Shown here: piece after piece, positions 1 to 4,764 of the stretch
Layout: each line of letters opens with the position of its first letter
How positions within the stretch are numbered: position 1 is the first letter of the stretch
Assembly: GCA_021779635.1 (NCBI GenBank)
Contig: JAJYAH010000174.1
Span: 1-10,512, forward strand
Direction of reading: 5' to 3'
DNA: 10,512 nt
Origin: Pseudomonadota bacterium
GTDB lineage: Bacteria; Pseudomonadota; Alphaproteobacteria; Rhizobiales; Xanthobacteraceae
Notes under the pieces: model-generated
Databases searched by the model: none
The model's input: only the letters and a program-made list of their open reading frames with translations
Told to the model about the DNA's origin: nothing
Made by a program: the position numbers and the translations under genes

Positions 1-319
1 TGGTCAATCCGGCAAAGGCGCCGGCGCCGACCTTGCCGACGAACAGCAATCCGGCAATGACCGCGAACGCACCGACGACGCCGCCAAGCGGCGCCCACCA
101 CGGCATCTGCGCCAGAGCTCGCTCGCTGGGCAGCGGATGCGGCAGGCACATCAGAACACAGGCCAGCAGCGCCACGATCGGCAGAAAGGAAACGAGGCTC
201 GCAAGCCATGGATTTTCGAGCGAAACCCGTAGCGCATTGTTCATCGGTGGACCCCACGCCTGCAACGCGCCGGCGATCAGGATAATGGGATAGAGCCAGG
301 CCCCACCGATATTCTGCAT
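1..319 (-). CDS. DMT-superfamily membrane protein, YdcZ/DUF606 type (N-terminal part)
   Basis: The coding sequence runs off the left edge, so only about 106 N-terminal residues are visible. They start MQNIGGAWLYP and contain three hydrophobic segments (about residues 7-22, 39-59 and 77-93). A short polar stretch with the pattern MPWWAPLGG follows the second segment, and then comes a glycine-rich VGKVGAGAFAGL. This arrangement, including the early asparagine-containing segment (PPMNNALR) and the WW-x-x-LGG before the third helix, resembles the YdcZ (DUF606) branch of drug/metabolite transporters. These are small inner-membrane proteins, usually about 140-150 residues, often with no known substrate. 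The start ATG at 317-319 is preceded by a weak ribosome site (GGAAA, 7 bases away). It begins about 50 bases after the stop of the gene at 370-1008, so it may be co-transcribed with it. No link to the upstream detoxification genes can be shown. Confidence 0.7.
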   Translation of the reverse strand, partial: MQNIGGAWLYPIILIAGALQAWGPPMNNALRVSLENPWLASLVSFLPIVALLACVLMCLPHPLPSERALAQMPWWAPLGGVVGAFAVIAGLLFVGKVGAGAFAGLT

Positions 320-369
320 CACTCAATTTCCATGATTCTTGCGCCGGCGATCAGCGATTGGCGCCGTCG

Positions 370-1008
370 TCAATGTTCGGGACGATGGTTCGATCCGTGC
401 TTTTTGCGGCCGTGTTTCGGTGCCTTGCGGTCCGAGCCATGTTTCGGCTTCCCGGCTTCGACCGGCTTGATCGTTTCGGTGGATGCGCCGATCTCGCGGG
501 CTTCGATCACCGTGCCAAATGACGTGGTGGCACCGTCGCCATTGACCGAAATCCTGGCGCCCTTCTTGAGCAGATCAGAAAAGCGCTTTGCCTCGTGCGG
601 TGGCAACCGGATGATGCGCCCGTCTTCCAGAACCGCACCGCGCGTCTCGCCCCTGGGTCCGTGAATGGCCTGCTTGACGATGCCCTGGGCACTCATGGGG
701 CTATAACTGGCCCGCTCGAAGGCATCGTCGTCCTCACGGACATCCGGACCCTCATCGAGAATTCGGCTCGCCGCGGTGTCGATCGCAATGGCGGCAACCA
801 TTGCAACGCCGCGCGGGCGAATCCCACGCACCCTGACCTTGCCGCCAGGGCGGAGATCGCGCAGCAGCCGCGAGGAAAGATGCGGCGGCACATGGACCTC
901 GCCGCCGTCGGTCAGCAGAAATCCATCGGCCTCGCCGTGCTTGTTGACCAGGAACTGGTCCACGGTGCCGGCGATTTCAGGCAGATAGTCGGGATCGATC
1001 CAATGCAT
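370..1008 (-). CDS. Unrecognised protein with two repeated small beta-rich (possibly OB-like) modules and a basic KHG-rich tail
   Basis: The protein has 212 residues from the ATG at 1006-1008. I chose this start because AGGAG lies 7 bases upstream. The frame stays open to 1056, but that would start inside the promoter region. The protein contains an internal duplication. Module 1 (about residues 12-76) has GFLLTDGGEVHVPPHLSSRL followed by a KVRVRGI strand. Module 2 (about 112-172) has GAVLEDGRIIRLPPHEAKRF followed by an ARISVNGD strand. Both share the pattern G-x-hydrophobic2-x-D-G...hydrophobic-PPH-x-x-x-R-x-x-x-L, and the length and strand spacing suggest small beta-barrels, perhaps OB-like. 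An acidic linker (DDDAFE, about 93-98) joins them. The last 30 residues carry KHG three times with many Lys/Arg/His. There is no signal peptide or membrane segment, so it is probably cytoplasmic. The tail and the possible OB folds hint at nucleic-acid binding, but this is inference. A consensus sigma-54 promoter precedes it. I do not recognise a named family. Confidence 0.8.
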   Translation of the reverse strand: MHWIDPDYLPEIAGTVDQFLVNKHGEADGFLLTDGGEVHVPPHLSSRLLRDLRPGGKVRVRGIRPRGVAMVAAIAIDTAASRILDEGPDVREDDDAFERASYSPMSAQGIVKQAIHGPRGETRGAVLEDGRIIRLPPHEAKRFSDLLKKGARISVNGDGATTSFGTVIEAREIGASTETIKPVEAGKPKHGSDRKAPKHGRKKHGSNHRPEH

Positions 1009-1028
1009 CACAGGGCTCCTGGGCGTTC

Positions 1029-1043
1029 GACTGTCGGACAGTC
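1029..1043. repeat. 15-bp hyphenated palindrome near the predicted start of transcription
   Basis: The sequence GACTGTC-G-GACAGTC is a perfect 7+1+7 inverted repeat. It lies between the sigma-54 promoter (1058-1072) and the ribosome site (about 1015-1019) of the gene starting at 1008. If transcription starts about 12 bases after the -12 element, near 1046, the dyad occupies roughly the first 17 transcribed bases. It could be a repressor operator over the start site or a short 5' hairpin (6-bp stem, 3-base loop). It is followed by no T-run, so it is not a terminator. Confidence 0.5.
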
Positions 1044-1057
1044 CTGCCGAAGTCATC

Positions 1058-1072
1058 GCAAGGCGCGTGCCA
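1058..1072 (-). promoter_or_regulatory. Sigma-54 (-24/-12) promoter
   Basis: On the minus strand the sequence reads TGGCACG-CGCC-TTGC. This matches the RpoN consensus TGGCACG-N4-TTGC at every fixed position, with the GG and GC doublets at the required spacing. The expected start of transcription is near 1046, giving a leader of about 38 bases that ends in a good AGGAG ribosome site before the ATG at 1008. It lies in the non-coding region after the dehalogenase gene. A complete sigma-54 activator of the NtrC type is encoded in the same window (3412-4764) and is a candidate, though unproven, regulator. Confidence 0.7.
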
Positions 1073-1177
1073 ACGCCTGAAGCATTGATCGAAAAGGCTT
1101 ATCTTGATGCAGCGATCCGCCGATGTGTCACCTATCGCGACGATCGGCGTCGTAAATGCGGACGCTTCGGTTCGCAA
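1073..1177. other. Non-coding spacer with possible activator-binding dyads (1118-1152)
   Basis: This stretch separates the stop of the dehalogenase gene from the sigma-54 promoter. It holds two overlapping inverted repeats: CGACG-N5-CGTCG at 1138-1152, and CGCCGAT at 1118-1124 facing ATCGGCG at 1143-1149 with 18 bases between. They lie about 45-80 bases upstream of the -24 element, a distance at which NtrC-type activators commonly bind. They might instead form a weak 3' hairpin for the preceding operon, but no T-run follows on the minus strand. No gene is visible here. Confidence 0.3.
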
Positions 1178-2053
1178 CTAGCGATCCAGGAAATCGGTCA
1201 GGGTCCGGGCCACGTCGTGGGGAAACTGGTCGATGAAAAAGTGGCCGCCCGGAAGCGACGACGTGCTCAGGTCAGCGCAACGCTTGCGCCATTCAGCCGG
1301 AATATCGAACAGCTGCGCCATCTGTCCTGCGGCTCCGTAGAAAGCCAGCGTCGGACATTGGACCCGGTTGTCGATATCGGCGGTATCATGCTCGAGGTCG
1401 ATGCTCGCAGCCGCGCGATAGTCAGAGCACGATCCGTGGATCATGCCGGGATCGCGCCAGGCGCGGCGATAATCGGCGATCATGTCCTGATCGAAGTCCG
1501 AAATGTTGGTGGCGCCCCATCCGACCAGGCAGGTCTCGTAGAAGAAATCCGGATCGTTGCCGATCATGCGCTCCGGGAACGGCTCCGGCTGCGAGAGAAA
1601 ATACCAGTGCCAGTAGGAGCCGGCGATCTTGCGGCTGGTATCCATGAACATGGCGTAGGTGGGAACGATGTCCATCACGGTCAGCGACAGCACGGCGTCC
1701 GGGTGGTCGAGCGCAAGCCGGTGACCGGTGCGGCCGCCGCGATCGTGTCCGACCAGATGGAAACGCTCAAAACCAAGCCGGCGCATCAGGCCGAGTTGAT
1801 CGGCGGCCATCGCGCGAAAGGAATAGTTCGATCGATCCGGCAGACATTTGGGCTTTGCCGAATCGCCATAGCCGCGCAGATCGGCGCAAACCACGGTAAA
1901 TTGTCCGGCGAGTTGCGGAGCGACGCGCGCCCACATCGCCATGTTCTGAGGAAAGCCGTGCAGCAAAAGCACCGGCGGGCCCGCGCCGCCGATCACGCAG
2001 GCGATGTCGGTCCCGTCAACGGCGACACACTGGCGCGAGAATCCCTCAAACAT
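1178..2053 (-). CDS. Alpha/beta hydrolase, fluoroacetate (haloacetate) dehalogenase type
   Basis: The protein is 291 residues long, close to characterised fluoroacetate dehalogenases (about 300). Members hydrolyse fluoroacetate (and chloroacetate) to glycolate plus halide through an aspartyl ester intermediate in the cytoplasm. Visible features are the oxyanion-loop motif LHGFPQ (31-36), the nucleophile Asp104 in VGHDRGGR, the carboxylate-binding Arg105 and Arg108, the acidic partner Asp128 in MDIVPTY, and the base His271 in GGHF. The cap-domain residues that line the fluoride pocket are also present: His149-Trp150 (YWHWYFL), Trp179, and Tyr212 in SDYR followed by EHD. This set corresponds to the residues I recall for Rhodopseudomonas palustris RPA1163, and it separates the protein from epoxide hydrolases and haloalkane dehalogenases. 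The start overlaps the stop of the thioesterase gene by 8 bases (ATGTTTGA), so it is the third gene of a translationally coupled operon. Chloroacetate or another short haloacid could be the natural substrate. Confidence 0.88.
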   Translation of the reverse strand: MFEGFSRQCVAVDGTDIACVIGGAGPPVLLLHGFPQNMAMWARVAPQLAGQFTVVCADLRGYGDSAKPKCLPDRSNYSFRAMAADQLGLMRRLGFERFHLVGHDRGGRTGHRLALDHPDAVLSLTVMDIVPTYAMFMDTSRKIAGSYWHWYFLSQPEPFPERMIGNDPDFFYETCLVGWGATNISDFDQDMIADYRRAWRDPGMIHGSCSDYRAAASIDLEHDTADIDNRVQCPTLAFYGAAGQMAQLFDIPAEWRKRCADLSTSSLPGGHFFIDQFPHDVARTLTDFLDR

Positions 2054-2480
2054 CGCTGCGGCCTGCCCTGGCAGCGACCCGCTTCAGGAATTTTGCCTGA
2101 TCGATGATCGCGCGCTCGTGGAAGCCCTCCCCGATCAATCCTGCCTGGTCGCTACAGCGCACGCGGAAGCGAAGCGAGCGACCTTCGGCGGCGATCAGCT
2201 CGACCTCCGCCTTCACGGTCATGCCGATCGGAGTAGCCGCCACATGGCTGACGTCGATGTGCGTCCCCACCGTCTTCTGGTCGGGAGCGAGACGATCATG
2301 CAACGCTTCGATGCATGCCCATTCGATGAAGGCCACCATGAAGGCGGTGGCAAATACCGGAGGCATGCCGTGAAAGCCCGCAAAGGCTTCGGCCAGAGCC
2401 GGAACGGCGAGGCGCTGATCGACGCGGAGTTGCAGGCTGTGCCGGATTCCGACCGCGATACCCTCGATCTGTTCAGGCAT
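2046..2480 (-). CDS. flK: Hotdog thioesterase of the fluoroacetyl-CoA thioesterase (FlK) family
   Basis: This 144-residue protein matches the length and layout of Streptomyces cattleya FlK, which hydrolyses fluoroacetyl-CoA and so stops it from entering the TCA cycle as fluorocitrate precursor. The catalytic residues of FlK (Thr42, Glu50, His76) correspond to Thr45 in PVFATAFMV, Glu53 in [10 protein letters not shown] and His79 in DVSHVAATP. Gly72 in VGTH and the HERAII strand (121-126) are also kept. The core VFAT-x-FMV-x-x-x-EWAC and the SHVAATP-x-G-x-T blocks are very FlK-like. One difference stands out: by ungapped alignment to the FAT motif, the gate residue Phe36 of FlK is Met39 here, which could alter selectivity. 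The ATG overlaps the end of the regulator gene by 8 bases (ATGCCTGA) and lacks a strong ribosome site, so translational coupling is likely. The adjacent dehalogenase supports a role with fluoroacetyl-CoA. Another short acyl-CoA remains possible. Confidence 0.85.
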   Translation of the reverse strand: MPEQIEGIAVGIRHSLQLRVDQRLAVPALAEAFAGFHGMPPVFATAFMVAFIEWACIEALHDRLAPDQKTVGTHIDVSHVAATPIGMTVKAEVELIAAEGRSLRFRVRCSDQAGLIGEGFHERAIIDQAKFLKRVAARAGRSDV

Positions 2481-3378
2481 CTTCAGCTATCTTCGCGCTG
2501 CGCCTCAGGCAAACCGCATGACCGCGCATGGTGACGCTGCCGTCCGCGTCCAAGAGATCAATATCGACCAGCGCGATGCCGCCGTCGCCCTGCACTCGGA
2601 CCGGATGCGCCTGCGGGACTCCCGGTTGCGACAGGACGGTCTGCGACAGGCTGGTCATGGTCATATGGCTGATGGTCCAGTTGTCATACGACGTGGCAGG
2701 ACAGGCGGCGGATGCCGCCTCCAGGGCTGCAGCTTCAATCGCAGCGGCCGCAGACAGCCGCTGCGACGGCGCCGCGGAACGTCGCGGTTTGCCCGGCGCG
2801 AGCGCCGCCCAGGCCGCATCGGCCAGCACATCGACAAACGAGGTCGGCCGCGCCGCGATCAGGCCGGACAGCCAGCGCCGCGCGACAAAATGAGCCGGCC
2901 CGGCGACGCAGGCCGCAATCGCGGTGAGCGACAGGTCGCGAACCACTCCGGCCGCCACCAACGGCGCGATCCAGTCGCGGACATGCATCGCCGTGGAACG
3001 GTTGAGCTTGCGGACCGCCGCGCCATGCGCGGGCTGCCAGTCCGGACGACCGCATTCATACATGAACTGCGCCAGGTCCCGGTTTGCCTCAACCCAGGTC
3101 AGGTGATGGCGAACCGCCGCCTTGATGGTGGCGCGCGCGTCGCGGGTGCCGCGATCGCGATCGAGCGCCGCGATGAGGCCTTCCTGATACGAGGCGATCC
3201 CGCGCAGGTAAAGCGCCTCGGCGATGGCGTCCTTGGTCGGGAAATGATGGAACAGCCCGCCATTGCTGGTCCCGGCGCGGGCCCGGATATGTTCGGTCGT
3301 GGCGCGCTCAAACCCCAATTCGACAAAGGTCGAGAGGGCCGCATCGAGGATGATTTGCTTGGGATCGCGCCGGCTCAT
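2473..3378 (-). CDS. TetR-family regulator with C-terminal hotdog-like domain
   Basis: The protein has 301 residues, about 100 more than a typical TetR regulator. Residues 6-52 form the TetR helix-turn-helix: IILDAALSTFVELGFERATT, then IRARAGTSNGGLFHHFPTKDAI with the usual G-x-L/Y-x-H-F-x-x-K-x-x-hydrophobic pattern. Residues about 55-195 are the helical ligand/dimer domain. After an Ala-rich segment (about 200-228), residues 229-295 show four likely beta strands (NWTISHMTMTSL, AHPVRVQGDGG, IALVDIDLLDADG, VTMRGHAVCL). The Ala-rich helix followed by these strands resembles the second part of a PaaI/4HBT hotdog thioesterase, without obvious catalytic residues. It may bind an acyl-CoA, which is inference. 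The gene heads an operon with the FlK-type thioesterase and the dehalogenase and is probably autoregulated through the palindrome immediately upstream. The ATG has no properly spaced ribosome site. The predicted promoter places the mRNA start at or within a few bases of the ATG. Confidence 0.85.
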   Translation of the reverse strand: MSRRDPKQIILDAALSTFVELGFERATTEHIRARAGTSNGGLFHHFPTKDAIAEALYLRGIASYQEGLIAALDRDRGTRDARATIKAAVRHHLTWVEANRDLAQFMYECGRPDWQPAHGAAVRKLNRSTAMHVRDWIAPLVAAGVVRDLSLTAIAACVAGPAHFVARRWLSGLIAARPTSFVDVLADAAWAALAPGKPRRSAAPSQRLSAAAAIEAAALEAASAACPATSYDNWTISHMTMTSLSQTVLSQPGVPQAHPVRVQGDGGIALVDIDLLDADGSVTMRGHAVCLRRSAKIAEDA

Positions 3379-3382
3379 GCGG

Positions 3383-3410
3383 CGGAGTATTACTCCGGAG
3401 TAATACTCCG
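3383..3410. promoter_or_regulatory. Perfect 28-bp palindrome, probable TetR operator
   Basis: This is a perfect, gapless 28-bp inverted repeat that fills the gap between the stop of the sigma-54 activator gene and the regulator's ATG. It consists of two abutting 13-bp dyads, each GGAGTA-N-TACTCC (3384-3396 and 3397-3409, differing in the central base), flanked by a complementary base pair. This is the layout expected for two TetR-type dimers bound side by side. It spans the -10, the whole spacer and the edge of the -35 of the predicted promoter, so occupancy would block RNA polymerase. There is no loop and no T-run, which argues against a terminator. Confidence 0.8.
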
Positions 3411-3415
3411 GTCAA
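3387..3415 (-). promoter_or_regulatory. Sigma-70-type promoter of the regulator/thioesterase/dehalogenase operon
   Basis: On the minus strand, TTGACC (3410-3415; 5 of 6 to the -35 consensus) is followed after exactly 17 bases by TAATAC (3387-3392; a weaker -10 match). The -35 overlaps the TGA stop of the preceding gene (3412-3414). Only 8 bases separate the -10 from the ATG at 3376-3378, so transcription should begin at, or within a few bases of, the start codon, giving a leaderless or nearly leaderless mRNA. This agrees with the lack of a ribosome site: the only GGAG is 14 bases from the ATG. Confidence 0.6.
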
Positions 3416-4764
3416 TATTTCCCGTTCCGCTTGCCGAGGCCATATTTCTCGGCCTTGGCATGCAGAAGCTGGCGATGAATTCCGAGCCGGCGGGCCGCCT
3501 CGGCGCGGTTGCCCCTGGATTCGGCCAGCGCTTGCGCGATCATGCGGCGCTCGAGATTTTCCACCGCGGCAGAAAGATCGGCGCTGTTGCCGCTTCCGTC
3601 GGCTTGGTCCGAGACGGCCGCCGTCAGAAAGCCGAGATCCTGCGCGGTGACGATGTCGCTCCGGCACATGACCGCAACGCGTTCCATGGCGTTTCTCAGT
3701 TCGCGCACATTTCCCGGCCATGCATGGCCGGCGAGCTGTCGCGCGGCGTCTTCCGACAATTGCTTCCTTGGCGACGAGGCGAGCGCCAGGAAATGCTCGG
3801 CAAGCGGCAGAATATCGGCGCCGCGCCTGCGCAACGGCTGCAGTTCGATCGGCACGACATTGAGCCGGTAAAACAGATCCTCCCGGAATCGGCCCTGCTT
3901 GACCCATTGCTCCAGGTCGCGGTGCGTGGCGGCGACAATGCGCACGTCAATTTTTTCCGGCCGGCCTCCGACCGGCGTGACGACGCGTTCCTGGATCGCG
4001 CGCAGGATCTTGGCCTGCATCGCAAGGTCCATGTCGCCGATTTCGTCCAGGAATAATGTCCCTCCATGCGCCTCGCGGAATGCCCCCTTGCGCTCAACAA
4101 CCGCGCCGGTGAAGGCGCCCTTGACGTGGCCGAACAACTCGCTCTCCAGCAAGTCCGGCGGGATCGCCGCGCAATTCAGCGCCATGAATGGGCCCGCGCT
4201 CCGGGCGCCGACGCGATGGATGGTGCGGGCGACGACTTCCTTGCCCGTGCCGGTTTCGCCGGTGATCAGCACCGTGGCATCGCTGTCGGCGACCAGGCCG
4301 ATGGCTTTCTGCACCTCGCGCATGCTGTTGCTTGAACCGATCAGGTCCTCGGGCACGCTGTCTGCGTCGACCGGGTCGAGCCGGCTTGATCTGGGCGCCC
4401 TCGCTCGGAGCATGCGCTCCAGCAGCGACGCCAGATCGTCCCGTCCCACCGGCTTGGTAAGGTGATCGAACGCGCCGAGGCGCATGGCTTCGATGGTGTT
4501 GGCGGCAGTCGCATAGGCGGTGATGATGGCGACGGGCAGCCTTGTGCCGGCCGCGTCCTTGCGCAGTCGGGTCAGCACCTGCAGCCCATCCATGTCCGGC
4601 ATCCGCAGATCGAGCAGTGCCGCGTCCGGATTTGTCTGCGCCGCGACGGCCAGCGCCTCGTGTCCCGAGGACGCAACGACGGGCGCATAACCGAGATCAC
4701 GAACGGCATCGGACAGGCCGTCCCTTAACGCTTTTTCGTCGTCTACGATCAGCACGATCGTCAT
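3412..4764 (-). CDS. NtrC-family sigma-54-dependent response regulator
   Basis: The protein has 450 residues and a complete three-domain layout. The receiver domain (1-120) has the acidic pair Asp8-Asp9, phospho-acceptor Asp52 in LLDLRMPDMDG, Thr82 and Lys104 (LTKP). The AAA+ domain (about 140-370) has Walker A GETGTGKE (169-176), the sigma-54 contact loop GAFTGA (216-221), Walker B TLFLDEIGD (236-244) and arginine-finger region GRFREDLFYRLNV. The C-terminal Fis-type helix-turn-helix (about 405-440) includes RGNRAEAARRLGIHRQLLHAK. It should activate RpoN promoters when phosphorylated by the adjacent kinase. I chose the ATG at 4762-4764 because the receiver begins there, GGAG lies 7 bases upstream and it overlaps the kinase stop by ATGA. 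The frame is open upstream to 5118, but that part is out-of-frame kinase sequence. Target genes are unknown. The sigma-54 promoter at 1058-1072 is one candidate. Confidence 0.93.
   Translation of the reverse strand: MTIVLIVDDEKALRDGLSDAVRDLGYAPVVASSGHEALAVAAQTNPDAALLDLRMPDMDGLQVLTRLRKDAAGTRLPVAIITAYATAANTIEAMRLGAFDHLTKPVGRDDLASLLERMLRARAPRSSRLDPVDADSVPEDLIGSSNSMREVQKAIGLVADSDATVLITGETGTGKEVVARTIHRVGARSAGPFMALNCAAIPPDLLESELFGHVKGAFTGAVVERKGAFREAHGGTLFLDEIGDMDLAMQAKILRAIQERVVTPVGGRPEKIDVRIVAATHRDLEQWVKQGRFREDLFYRLNVVPIELQPLRRRGADILPLAEHFLALASSPRKQLSEDAARQLAGHAWPGNVRELRNAMERVAVMCRSDIVTAQDLGFLTAAVSDQADGSGNSADLSAAVENLERRMIAQALAESRGNRAEAARRLGIHRQLLHAKAEKYGLGKRNGKY

Noticed and set aside
1009..1056. 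An upstream start at 1056 for the double-module protein
   Set aside because: It would begin at the sigma-54 -12 element, upstream of the predicted transcription start, whereas the ATG at 1006-1008 has AGGAG at ideal spacing.
1067..2107. Long open frame on the plus strand opposite the dehalogenase
   Set aside because: It is a mirror of a high-GC minus-strand gene whose protein has full family motifs. The plus-strand translation has no recognisable domain.
3383..3410. The palindrome read as a rho-independent terminator of the two-component operon
   Set aside because: It has no loop and no following T-run, and a promoter overlaps it. An operator fits better.
3379..3411. A possible fluoride riboswitch controlling the detoxification operon
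   Set aside because: The intergenic gap is only 33 bases and is filled by the palindrome, and no fluoride-riboswitch-like sequence was seen before any of the three genes.
2518..4056. A 512-residue open frame on the plus strand
   Set aside because: It runs opposite both the TetR gene and the sigma-54 activator, crosses their boundary, and is rich in Arg/Gly as expected of antisense GC-rich frames.
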